This document shows, piece by piece, positions 7,405 to 14,949 of a DNA stretch of 22,192 nucleotides. The position numbers and the translations under genes were made by a program. The stretch is taken from contig PXAU01000342.1 in the NCBI GenBank assembly GCA_003567075.1, forward strand, positions 1 to 22,192. The letters run 5' to 3'. The notes under the pieces were generated by a model. It made no database searches, had not been told where the DNA came from, and saw nothing but the letters and a program-made list of their open reading frames with translations. The DNA is from Trueperaceae bacterium (GTDB lineage: Bacteria; Deinococcota; Deinococci; Deinococcales; Trueperaceae). Positions within the stretch are counted from its first letter, which is position 1. Each line of letters begins with the position of its first letter.

Positions 7405-7608
7405 GCTGTCGCCGCCCTCCGTGGATGCGCCGGCATGCTCGCCGGCGACACGCTGCGGCCAGCTTCGCACGCGCCGGGCCACGAGGCCTGCAGGTCACCG
7501 CAGCGCGACGAGCACAGGGCGCGCACCGCGCGCTGGGGCGCGGCATATGATCGAGCCTCGAGGCCAACGCGCCATCGAGCGCCAGCGGCTGCCAGCGAGG
7601 AGGACCCC
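7405..7608. promoter_or_regulatory. Divergent control region of the two catabolic arms
   Basis: The 204 bp between the arms hold a hyphenated inverted repeat, CGCCGGC (7428-7434) and GCCGGCG (7441-7447) with six bases between, and a 10-bp perfect palindrome GCCTCGAGGC at 7555-7564. The latter lies just after TATGAT (7546-7551), a reasonable plus-strand -10 element lacking a good -35. These are operator candidates. No regulator gene occurs in the locus, so the factor must be encoded elsewhere. Confidence 0.4.
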
Positions 7609-8766
7609 GTGGCCCGGCGAACCGTCGGCATCGTCATGAACGGCGTCACCGGCCGCATGGGTCGGACGCAGCACCTCCAACGCTCGATCCTGGCCATCCG
7701 CCGCCAGGGCGGCCTCGACCTCGGCGGTGGCGACGTGCTGTGGCCAGAACCGGTGCTGGTCGGACGCGACGAGGCGCGCGTGCAGACGCTGGCTGCGGCC
7801 ACCGGCGTCGAACGCTGGACCACCGACCTCGACGCCGCGCTGTCGGACGCGGGCAACGAGGTGTACTTCGACGCCCAGGTGACCGCCGCTCGTGCGCCCG
7901 CCATGCTGGCCGCGATCGCCGCCGGCAAGCACGTCTACTGCGAGAAGCCGACGGCGGCGACGCTGGCCGACGCGCTGGCGCTGGCGCGCGCCGCGGAGGA
8001 CGCCGGCGTGGCGCACGGGGTGGTGCAGGACAAACTCTTCCTACCGGGCTTCCGCAAGCTGCGCAGGGTACTCGACGACGGCGTGCTCGGCCGCTTGCTG
8101 GCGGTTCGCGCTGAGGCTGGTTACTGGGTCTTCGAGGGCGATCGCCAGCCCGCCCAGCGTCCCTCCTGGAACTACCGCAAGGAGGACGGCGGCGGCATCG
8201 TGCTCGACATGCTGCCGCACTGGCGGTACGTGCTCGACCACCTCTTCGGCGAGGTGCGGGCCGTCTCCTGCCACGCGGCCACCCACGTCCCCGAGCGCTG
8301 GGACGAGGACGGCCGCAGGTACGCGGCCAGCGCAGAGGACGCCGCGTACACCGCGTTCCAGCTCGACGGCGGCGTGATCGCCACCATCAACGCCTCGTGG
8401 GTCACGCGCGTGTACCGCGACGACCTGGTGGCGTTCCAGGTCGACGGCACCGACGGCAGCGCCGTCGCGGGACTGCGTTGTTGCCGCGTGCAGCACCGCG
8501 CCACGACACCGCGTCCGGTGTGGAACCCCGACGATCCGGCGACCAGCGAGTACCGTGCCGGTTGGACCGACGTGCCCGACAACGAGCCGTTCGACAACGG
8601 CTTCAAGGTGCAGTGGGAGGGCTTCCTGCGCCACGCGTTCGGCGGCGCACCTCCACGCTACGCGCACGACCTGCGCGACGGAGCGAAGGGCGTGCAGCTG
8701 GCCGAGCTGGCGCTGGCATCGTGGCGCGAGGGCCGCTGGCTCGAGGTGCCGGAGTTGCCCGCGTGA
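7609..8766 (+). CDS. Gfo/Idh/MocA-family dehydrogenase with DapB-like glycine motif
   Basis: The 385-residue product begins RRTVGIVMNGVTGRMGRTQH. Its glycine loop (GVTGRMG) resembles that of dihydrodipicolinate reductase more than the usual GxGxxG of this family. A Gfo/Idh assignment follows from AGKHVYCEKPTAAT around residue 105, carrying the family EKP lysine, and the C-terminal domain with GGGIVLDMLPHWRYVLDH around 195 (Asp and His of the DxxxH-type motif). An insert after the first helix (GGLDLGGGDVLWPEPVLVGRD) delays the second strand. I chose the GTG at 7609, which has AGGAGG six bases upstream, over earlier in-frame starts lacking such a site. It is the first gene of the plus arm and overlaps the next by GTGA. 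The substrate is unknown; a keto/hydroxy acid from the neighbouring aldolases is plausible. Confidence 0.92.
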   Translation: MARRTVGIVMNGVTGRMGRTQHLQRSILAIRRQGGLDLGGGDVLWPEPVLVGRDEARVQTLAAATGVERWTTDLDAALSDAGNEVYFDAQVTAARAPAMLAAIAAGKHVYCEKPTAATLADALALARAAEDAGVAHGVVQDKLFLPGFRKLRRVLDDGVLGRLLAVRAEAGYWVFEGDRQPAQRPSWNYRKEDGGGIVLDMLPHWRYVLDHLFGEVRAVSCHAATHVPERWDEDGRRYAASAEDAAYTAFQLDGGVIATINASWVTRVYRDDLVAFQVDGTDGSAVAGLRCCRVQHRATTPRPVWNPDDPATSEYRAGWTDVPDNEPFDNGFKVQWEGFLRHAFGGAPPRYAHDLRDGAKGVQLAELALASWREGRWLEVPELPA

Positions 8767-9917
8767 CCGTGCTGAACCTCCCACGCCCCGACGGCCGCCT
8801 GGAGCCGTACGTCATGGGGGAGCCGGCATGCTTCGAGCGCCCACGCGCGCCGTTCGAGCGACGCCGGCTGTACGCCGCGGCGCACGTGGTCGCCGACCCG
8901 TTCAGCGCCTGTGCCGAGGGCGGTGGCATCGACTGGGACGCGACGATGGCCTACCGCCAGCACCTCTGGTCCTGGGGCTTGGGCGTAGCGGAGGCGATGG
9001 ACACGGCCCAGCGCGGCATGGGGCTCGACCACGCTGCCGTCCGCGAGCTCGTGGAGCGCAGCGCGGAGCTGGCGCGCGACTCGGGCGGTGCGCTCGCCTG
9101 CGGCGTCGGGACCGACCAGCTGCCGGCCGGCGAGCGCCTGCCGCTGGCGCGCATCGCGGCGGCCTACGTCGAGCAGGGGCAACACGTCGAGGCGCACGGT
9201 GCCGTGCCCGTACTCATGTCGAGCCGGCACCTGGCCAGCGTGGCCGCTGACCCCTCGGACTACCGCGCCGTCTACGACCGCGTGCTCGCTGCGCTCGACG
9301 GCCCGGTGCTCATCCATTGGCTCGGCGAGGCGTTCGACCCGCAGCTGGCCGGTTACTGGGGCTCGCCGGACCAAGACCGCGCCGTGGACGCGCTGCTGGC
9401 GCTACTGCACGATCACGCCGCGAAAGTCGACGGCATCAAGCTGTCGCTGCTCGACCGCGAACGAGAGCTCGAGCTCCGTCGCCGTCTCCCACCGGGGGTG
9501 CGCATGTACACCGGCGACGACTTCCATTACGCTGAGCTGATCCTCGGCGACGGCGAGCACCATAGCGACGCGCTGCTGGGCATCTTCGACGCCATCGCAC
9601 CCGCCGCCTCGGCGGCGCTGCAGGCGCTCGACGTCGACGACGTGCGGGGCTACCGCGACGCCCTGGAACCGACGCTGGCGCTCGCGCGTCACGTCTTCCG
9701 CCCGCCGACGTTCAACTACAAGACCGGCATCGTGTTCCTCGCCTACCTGAACGGCCACCAGGCGCACTTCCGCATGCTCGGCGGCATGGAGAGCGCGCGC
9801 TCGGTGACGCACTTGGCCGAGGTCTTCGTGCTCGCTGATCGGGCCGGGCTGCTGATCGACCCCGAGGTTGCGGCAGCGCGCATGCGCGCCTTCGTGCGCC
9901 TCGCCGGCGTCGCGTGA
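8763..9917 (+). CDS. DUF993-family protein (DHDPS-like barrel)
   Basis: The 384-residue product matches my memory of the DUF993 family closely: KVDGIKLSLLDRERELELR around residue 220 with the likely Schiff-base lysine, LPPGVRMYTGDDFHYAELI around 243, HHSDALLGIFDAIAP around 268, FNYKTGIVFLAYLNGHQAHF around 320 and a C-terminal LADRAGLLIDPEVA. Members are annotated as dihydrodipicolinate-synthase-like, but as far as I know no reaction is established. Start at the GTG at 8763, overlapping the preceding stop by four bases with GGAG upstream; a second GTG at 8769 is possible. Placement between two dehydrogenases suggests it cleaves or rearranges the oxidised intermediate. It gives the locus a second lysine-dependent aldolase candidate. 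Confidence 0.88.
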   Translation: MTVLNLPRPDGRLEPYVMGEPACFERPRAPFERRRLYAAAHVVADPFSACAEGGGIDWDATMAYRQHLWSWGLGVAEAMDTAQRGMGLDHAAVRELVERSAELARDSGGALACGVGTDQLPAGERLPLARIAAAYVEQGQHVEAHGAVPVLMSSRHLASVAADPSDYRAVYDRVLAALDGPVLIHWLGEAFDPQLAGYWGSPDQDRAVDALLALLHDHAAKVDGIKLSLLDRERELELRRRLPPGVRMYTGDDFHYAELILGDGEHHSDALLGIFDAIAPAASAALQALDVDDVRGYRDALEPTLALARHVFRPPTFNYKTGIVFLAYLNGHQAHFRMLGGMESARSVTHLAEVFVLADRAGLLIDPEVAAARMRAFVRLAGVA

Positions 9918-9940
9918 ACGCGGGCGCGGAAAGGAGCAGC

Positions 9941-11032
9941 ATGAGCACCAACCGTCGCGAAGGCATGGCCTACGCTCCCACCGGGCCGTACCGGCCGGTG
10001 GTGGGCGAAGGCGAGTTCCCGTTCGCCGTTGCCCACCTGGAGCACGGCCACGTCTACGGCCAGGTCAACGGCCTGCTCGAAGCGGGCGCCCACCTGCGCT
10101 GGGTCTACGATCCCGACCCGGCCAAGGTCGAGGTCTTCCTGCGCCGCTACCCGGGGACGCCCGTCGCCCGCGACCTCGAGGAGATCCTGGCTGACGATTC
10201 GGTGCGGCTGATCGCAGCCGCCGCCGTGCCGAGCGAGCGCTGCGACCTCGGCATCCGAGTGATGGCGGCCGGCAAGGACTACTTCACCGACAAGGCGCCG
10301 CTCACCACCCTGGCGCAGCTGGCGGACGCGCGCGCGGCGACCGCACGCACCGGCCGCAAGTACCTCGCCTACTACAGCGAGCGCGTCCACACCGAGAGCG
10401 GCGTGCGCGCTGGCGAGTTGATCGCCGACGGCGCCATCGGCCGCGTGGTGCAGGTGCTGGGCTTGGGACCCCACCGCCTCAGCCTCGCCTCGCGGCCCGG
10501 CTGGTTCTTCGACAAGGCACGCACAGGCGGCATCCTCGTCGATCTCGGCTGCCACCAGATCGAGCAGTTCCTGTACTACACGGGCGCCGCCGACGCCGAG
10601 GTCATCGCGGCCCGGGCGGAGAACCTGGCGCATCCCGACGCACCCGGCATCGAGGACTTCGGTGAGGCGCTGCTGAAGGCCGACAACGGGGCCTCGAACT
10701 ACTTCCGCGTCGACTGGTTCACCGCCGACGGCTTGCCCACCTGGGGCGACGGTCGCACCGTCGTCCTGGGCACCGACGGCACCATCGAGATGCGCAAGTA
10801 CATCGATCTCGCACGCCACGACGACGGCGACCACCTCTACCTGGTCGATCATCAGGGCGTCCACCACATGCCCCTGGCCGGCACGGTCGGGTACCCGTTC
10901 TTCGGCGAGCTGATCCTCGACTGCTTGCATCGCACGGAACACGCGATGACCCAAGCGCACGTCTTCAAGACCGCCGAGTTGAGCCTGCTGGCGCAGCAAG
11001 CGGCCGATGCGAGCAGGCCCGCGCGCGGCTGA
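9941..11032 (+). CDS. Gfo/Idh/MocA-family dehydrogenase, divergent cofactor loop
   Basis: The 363-residue product belongs to a divergent Gfo/Idh branch. The first strand reads FPFAVAHLEHGHVYGQVNGL, so the GxGxxG loop is replaced by a HxHGHxYG segment, and the usual EKP lysine motif reads YFTDKAPLTTL around residue 115. The remaining scaffold is typical: VYDPDPAKVEVF at strand 2, and GGILVDLGCHQIEQFLYYTG around 205 with the Asp and His expected of the active site. The start is the ATG at 9941 with AAGGAG six bases upstream; a GTG at 9914 overlapping the previous stop is weaker. Redox work on a sugar or cyclitol is likely, but the altered loop makes cofactor preference, or even catalysis, uncertain. 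Confidence 0.88.
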   Translation: MSTNRREGMAYAPTGPYRPVVGEGEFPFAVAHLEHGHVYGQVNGLLEAGAHLRWVYDPDPAKVEVFLRRYPGTPVARDLEEILADDSVRLIAAAAVPSERCDLGIRVMAAGKDYFTDKAPLTTLAQLADARAATARTGRKYLAYYSERVHTESGVRAGELIADGAIGRVVQVLGLGPHRLSLASRPGWFFDKARTGGILVDLGCHQIEQFLYYTGAADAEVIAARAENLAHPDAPGIEDFGEALLKADNGASNYFRVDWFTADGLPTWGDGRTVVLGTDGTIEMRKYIDLARHDDGDHLYLVDHQGVHHMPLAGTVGYPFFGELILDCLHRTEHAMTQAHVFKTAELSLLAQQAADASRPARG

Positions 11033-11096
11033 GTCTTGGCTGTTCGCTCGGGTGGTACCGTACCCTGCACGCGATCGTCGTCCAGGAGGTGTTCTG

Positions 11097-11981
11097 ATGG
11101 AGCTCGGCATCATCGCCGACGAGGTGCATGCGTCCTTCGAGACCGCATGCGCGAGCATCGCGAGATGGGGGTTGCCGCTCGTCGAGGTCCGCAACGTCGA
11201 CGGCCGCAACGTGACGCTGCTCGACGACGCCGCGCTCGAGCACGCTGCGCAGACCGTGAGGCGTCACGGTCTGCGCGTGAGCGCCGTCGCTTCACCGGTG
11301 TTCAAGTCGGCCCTCGACGAGCGACCCAGTGAGGAGGCCGCCGACTTCGCCGTGCCCGGCCTGGTGACGGTGGCGGACAACCTCGCCCTGCTCGAGCGCG
11401 CCTGCCTCGCCGCCAAGCGCTTCGACACCCGCCTCGTGCGCATCTTCACGTTCTTTCGCGTACCGTGGAACGAGACGGTCCTCGAGGAGGTCACCACGCA
11501 CCTGGTGCGCGCAGCGGAGGTGGCGCAGCGCCACGACGCCGTGCTCGCGATCGAGAACGAGCCGGTCTGCGTGGTGGCGACCGGCGCCGAGCTCGGGCGC
11601 CTGTTCGAGGCGCTGGACGCGCGCCTCTCGGACACCCTGCGCCCGCACGTCGGCGCGTTGTGGGACCCTGGCAACGCGCTCGGCGCCGGCGAGGCAGCCC
11701 CCTTCCCGGATGGCTACGCTGCCATCCCTGCGCAGCGCCTCGTTCACGTTCACCTCAAGGACCTCGGCAACGAGCCCGCCTCGTTCGGCACGTTCGTGCC
11801 GATCGGCGCGGGTCGCATCGACTACCGCGGCCAGTTCCGGGCCCTGGCCCGCGACGGCTACCGTGGCAGCGTGGTGCTCGAGCCGCATTACGCGCCGGCC
11901 GGCGTCGACCCGCTCGAAGCCGCGCAGCGCTGCGTCGACGCTGCCCGCGCCGAGATGGCGGCGGCGAAGGCGCGAGCATGA
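11097..11981 (+). CDS. Sugar phosphate isomerase/epimerase (xylose isomerase-like TIM barrel)
   Basis: The 294-residue product has the AP endonuclease 2/xylose isomerase-like barrel pattern: LGIIADEVHASFE at strand 1, LVEVRNVDGRNV at strand 2, RLVRIFTFFRVP around residue 118, VLAIENEPVCVVAT around 150 with a metal-ligand Glu, VGALWDPGNAL around 185 with Asp, LVHVHLKDLG around 217 with His and Asp, and SVVLEPHYAP around 260 with the final Glu. Members move keto groups or invert hydroxyl configuration on sugars and cyclitols; some cleave 3-keto-glycosides. Start at the ATG at 11097 with AGGAGGT six bases upstream. A 64-bp gap separates it from the preceding gene and contains the palindrome GGTACCGTACC (11054-11064). 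Its stop overlaps the next start (ATGA). Confidence 0.9.
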   Translation: MELGIIADEVHASFETACASIARWGLPLVEVRNVDGRNVTLLDDAALEHAAQTVRRHGLRVSAVASPVFKSALDERPSEEAADFAVPGLVTVADNLALLERACLAAKRFDTRLVRIFTFFRVPWNETVLEEVTTHLVRAAEVAQRHDAVLAIENEPVCVVATGAELGRLFEALDARLSDTLRPHVGALWDPGNALGAGEAAPFPDGYAAIPAQRLVHVHLKDLGNEPASFGTFVPIGAGRIDYRGQFRALARDGYRGSVVLEPHYAPAGVDPLEAAQRCVDAARAEMAAAKARA

Positions 11982-13042
11982 CCGAGCGGACGTACGGCGT
12001 CGCCATCGTCGGCGCCGGCAACATCGCGCCCGCCCACATCGAGGCCGTCAATGCCGACGACCGCGCCCGCCTGCTCGGCATCACCGGCGCCGGCGGCGAC
12101 GGCGCGCGAACGTTGGCCGCGCGCCACGGCGTGCGCCACTACCCCGACGTCGCGACGATCGCCGCCGACCCGGAGGTCGACCTGGTCGCGATCTGCACGC
12201 CGTCGGGTGCCCATCTCGAACCGGCCACCGCTGTCATCCGCGCCGGCAAGCACGTGGTGGTGGAGAAGCCGCTGGAGGTGACCAGCGCGCGGGCGCGGGC
12301 GCTCATCGCGGAGGCGGACACCGCCGGGGTCACGCTGTCGACCATCTTCAACAGCCGCTTCGGCGACGCCAACGCCTTCGTGCGCCGGGCGGTCGCCGAA
12401 GGCCGCCTCGGGCGTCTCGTCCAGTGCGACGCCTACGTCAAGTGGTTCCGAGACCAGGCCTACTACGACAGCGCCGACTGGCGCGGCACGGTTCGCCTCG
12501 ACGGCGGTGGCGCCCTGATGAACCAGGCGATCCACCATCTCGACCTGCTGCTGTGGATCGCCGGGCCCGTACGCGAGGTGTTCGCGTACGCCGACACCCT
12601 CACGCACGAAGGGCTCGAGGTCGAGGACACGCTGGTCGCCGTTCTCCGCTACGAGTGCGGCGCGCTCGGGCACATCTCGGCGGCGACCTCGCTCTGGCCC
12701 GGGCGCCCGAAGCTCCTGCAGGTCCACGGCGAGGACGGCGTCGCCATCATCGAGGACGACGTGCTCGTCGACTGGCGCACCAGAGCGGGCGGTGATGCGG
12801 AACGCGACGAGGTGCTCGCGCGCTACGGCGGTCAGGTGAGCGGTGGCGCGGCCGACCCCACGGCGATCTCCTTCGAGAACCACCGCAGACAGTACCGCGA
12901 CGTGTTCGACGCGCTCGAGCGCGGCCGCACGCCCGGCATCGACGGCCGCGAAGGGGTACGCGCGATCCTGGTGATCGAGGCGATCTACCGCTCGGTCCGG
13001 GAAGGCCGTCCGGTGTACCTCGAGGCCGAGCGTGTGCGTTGA
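11978..13042 (+). CDS. Gfo/Idh/MocA-family NAD(P)-dependent dehydrogenase
   Basis: The 354-residue product has GVAIVGAGNIAPAHIEAV at the start (GxGNIA cofactor loop), AICTPSGAHLEPA around residue 70, KHVVVEKPLEV around 92 with the catalytic-site lysine, and DGGGALMNQAIHHLDLLLW around 175 with the expected His. The best match within the window is the minus-arm dehydrogenase at 4165-5196: both share GAGNIA, CTPSG, VKW..YY, the NQAIH motif and VEDT, so the two arms carry one paralogue each. Start at the ATG at 11978, overlapping the isomerase stop by four bases. It is the last enzyme before a 261-bp gap and the transporter genes. The NQxIH form also occurs, as I recall, in sugar-3-dehydrogenases of this family; that is weak support for 3-keto-sugar chemistry. 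Confidence 0.93.
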   Translation: MTERTYGVAIVGAGNIAPAHIEAVNADDRARLLGITGAGGDGARTLAARHGVRHYPDVATIAADPEVDLVAICTPSGAHLEPATAVIRAGKHVVVEKPLEVTSARARALIAEADTAGVTLSTIFNSRFGDANAFVRRAVAEGRLGRLVQCDAYVKWFRDQAYYDSADWRGTVRLDGGGALMNQAIHHLDLLLWIAGPVREVFAYADTLTHEGLEVEDTLVAVLRYECGALGHISAATSLWPGRPKLLQVHGEDGVAIIEDDVLVDWRTRAGGDAERDEVLARYGGQVSGGAADPTAISFENHRRQYRDVFDALERGRTPGIDGREGVRAILVIEAIYRSVREGRPVYLEAERVR

Positions 13043-13066
13043 CTGTCCCGGCCTCGACTCCATACC
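13039..13066 (+). promoter_or_regulatory. Candidate promoter for the tct transporter genes
   Basis: TTGACT (13039-13044) overlaps the stop of the preceding dehydrogenase. At 16 bp spacing follows CATACC (13061-13066), a modest -10 match. The 261-bp gap before tctC is much longer than other gaps in the plus arm, which fits a separate start for the transporter genes with a long leader. Confidence 0.35.
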
Positions 13067-13303
13067 ATCGGCTTACGTCTGATCCGAAGTCGGCGCGGTT
13101 GAGTGCCGCTTGCGCCGTTCGCTGGCGCGTTCGAGCGAGCCAGGATCGTACGGCATCGGTGCGTTGCCGGGTCTACGCCCCCGGGGAAAGGAGTGGTCGC
13201 GTTCGGGCAGCATCGCGCCCCACGCCCCTGCGTGTGGCCCCTCGACCAAGGCGGGTCGCCACCGCGGCACCGTCACGTCTCTCGACATCTCGAGGAGTGC
13301 AAC

Positions 13304-14317
13304 GTGCGTCGTATCCTCAAATCGATCCTCATCAGCCTGATCGTTCTCGGCCTGGCGGCCGGCGCCTCGGTGGCGCAGGACTACCCCTGGCAACCCGACC
13401 GCCCGATCACCATCATCGTGCCGTGGGCCGCGGGTGGCTCGACCGACCAGGTGATCCGCGTCCTGGCCCCCGAACTCGAGGGCGCACTCGGCGTCAGCGT
13501 CGTCGTCGTCAACCAGCCCGGCGCTTCGGGCTCGATCGGCACCGCCAACGCGTTGAACGCTCCCAAGGACGGTTACACCTGGGCCGCCGGCGCCATCCGC
13601 GACGTCGGCACCTACGTCGTCCTCGGCATGCTCGATACCAGCATCGACGACTGGCACGTCTACCTCGCTGTGTCGAACGTCAGCATCGTCGGCGTGAACG
13701 CCAACACCCCGTACCAGACGTTCGACGAGCTCTTGGCCGCCTTCGAGGCCGACCCCGGCGGCATCACCGTCGCCACCGCCGGCCTCTCCTCCGCTGGCCA
13801 CGTGGTGATGGAGGACATCGCCCAAGCCGTCGGCCTGGCCTACAGCCACGTGCCCTACGACGGCGGCAACCCGGCCGTCATCGCGACGGTGGCCGGTGAG
13901 GCCGCGGTGGTGACGCAGCTGGCGTCCGAGCAGGCCGAGATGCTTCGCGCGAACCGCCTGCGCGCCCTGGCGGCGTACGCCGACATCCCGCTCGTGCTCG
14001 ACGGCGTCGGCGAGATCCCGCCGATCACCGACTGGATCCCCGAGCTGACGATCCCGTCGAACTTCTTCGGTATCTGGGCGCCGCAGGGCATCCCCGAGGA
14101 AGTCGTCGAGACGATGAACATGGTCTGGGAAGACGTCGTGAAGAACTCCGAGGCCCTGCGCGCCTACGCGGCGGACCGCGGCGCGCTCTTCAACCCGATG
14201 TACGGCGACGCTGCCTACGAGGAAGCGCTGCCGTCGATCTCCCACCAGGCGTGGACGCTGTACGACGGCGACAAGGCCGTCATCTCACCGGCCGAAGTCG
14301 GAATCCCGCGTCCCTGA
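13304..14317 (+). CDS. tctC: Tripartite tricarboxylate transporter substrate-binding protein (TctC/Bug)
   Basis: The 337-residue product begins with a signal peptide: MRRILKS, a hydrophobic core (ILISLIVLGLAAGASVA) and a likely cut before QDYPWQPDRP. The mature protein has the Bug/TctC pattern: RPITIIVPWAAGGSTDQ, the first ligand loop; VVVVNQPGASGSIGTANAL; KDGYTWAAG; VPYDGGNPAVIATVAGE; RLRALAAYADIP; and FFGIWAPQGIPEEVVE. It binds a carboxylate outside the membrane and delivers it to TctAB. Start at the GTG at 13304 with GAGGAG seven bases upstream; longer in-frame versions would bury the signal peptide. It comes first in the tctCBA set and is followed by a strong stem-loop. Related proteins bind citrate, dicarboxylates, amino acids, nicotinate or sugar acids, so the ligand cannot be read off. 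Confidence 0.95.
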   Translation: MRRILKSILISLIVLGLAAGASVAQDYPWQPDRPITIIVPWAAGGSTDQVIRVLAPELEGALGVSVVVVNQPGASGSIGTANALNAPKDGYTWAAGAIRDVGTYVVLGMLDTSIDDWHVYLAVSNVSIVGVNANTPYQTFDELLAAFEADPGGITVATAGLSSAGHVVMEDIAQAVGLAYSHVPYDGGNPAVIATVAGEAAVVTQLASEQAEMLRANRLRALAAYADIPLVLDGVGEIPPITDWIPELTIPSNFFGIWAPQGIPEEVVETMNMVWEDVVKNSEALRAYAADRGALFNPMYGDAAYEEALPSISHQAWTLYDGDKAVISPAEVGIPRP

Positions 14318-14325
14318 CGCAGGTC

Positions 14326-14366
14326 GGGTGGCCGGTTTCCCAGCCTCGGAGAGGGGCCGGCCACCC
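14326..14366 (+). promoter_or_regulatory. tctC-tctB intergenic stem-loop
   Basis: A perfect 10-bp inverted repeat, GGGTGGCCGG (14326-14335) and CCGGCCACCC (14357-14366), with a 21-nt loop. It starts nine bases after the tctC stop and ends nine bases before the tctB ATG. No T-run follows. This position between a binding-protein gene and its membrane genes suggests mRNA 3'-end protection or partial termination, giving more TctC than TctAB. Confidence 0.65.
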
Positions 14367-14375
14367 CTCACGCAC

Positions 14376-14930
14376 ATGCATCGCTCTGACTTCGTCATCG
14401 GGTTGATCCTCCTCGGCTTCGGCATGTTCGTGGTCTCGGAGTCCTCGGGCATGCCGCGCTACGCCAACATCGGCGCGAACCCCGTCACCGCCCCTGGCCT
14501 CGTTCCGGGCATCCTCGGCGGCATCCTCGCCTTCCTCGGTCTGGTGATGGCGCTCCGCGCCCTCATCGCGATGCGCGCCGACGGGCGCCCGGCCACGCCA
14601 CCAGACCAGATCGAGGTCTTCGGCGTCGAGGCGAAGGCCGACGAGCCGCCGCCCTCGTACGTCCCCGAACCGCCGGCGACGAGCCGCAAGCGGTTCCTGA
14701 CCATGCTCACCATGAGCCTGGTGTTCGCGGCCGTGGCGGTGAGTCGTCTGCCGTTCTGGCTCGCCACCTTCCTGTTCGTCGCCATCACCATTACGCTGCT
14801 CGAGCTACCCAGGTTCAGCAGCGCCCGAGACGCCGCGGTGCGCATCGGTTTTGCGCTCGTGATCGCCGGCGGCGTCGCCTGGTCGGTTCCCTACGTCTTC
14901 GAGAACGTCTTCCTGGTGAGGCTCCCATGA
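14376..14930 (+). CDS. tctB: Tripartite tricarboxylate transporter small membrane subunit (TctB)
   Basis: The 184-residue product fits TctB in length and plan. Helix 1 is FVIGLILLGFGMFVVSES; helix 2 is GLVPGILGGILAFLGLVMAL, after the family-like PRYANIGANPVTAPGLVP loop. A soluble Pro/Glu-rich stretch (about residues 68-105) precedes two further hydrophobic blocks ending in a conserved-looking C-terminal helix (WSVPYVFENVFLV). The subunit partners TctA in the inner membrane. I chose the ATG at 14376. A GTG at 14328 would add 16 residues lying inside the stem-loop. Neither start has a good ribosome site, so coupling to tctC or hairpin-modulated entry may matter. Confidence 0.9.
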   Translation: MHRSDFVIGLILLGFGMFVVSESSGMPRYANIGANPVTAPGLVPGILGGILAFLGLVMALRALIAMRADGRPATPPDQIEVFGVEAKADEPPPSYVPEPPATSRKRFLTMLTMSLVFAAVAVSRLPFWLATFLFVAITITLLELPRFSSARDAAVRIGFALVIAGGVAWSVPYVFENVFLVRLP

Positions 14931-14944
14931 AGGGTCGGGTGTAG
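14927..14944 (+). other. Five-codon mini-ORF bridging tctB and tctA
   Basis: An ATG overlapping the tctB stop (ATGA) opens a frame reading MKGRV and stops at TAG, six bases before the tctA GTG. It could carry terminating ribosomes from tctB to tctA, whose own ribosome site is poor. It may equally be chance. Confidence 0.25.
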
Positions 14945-14949
14945 CGGCC

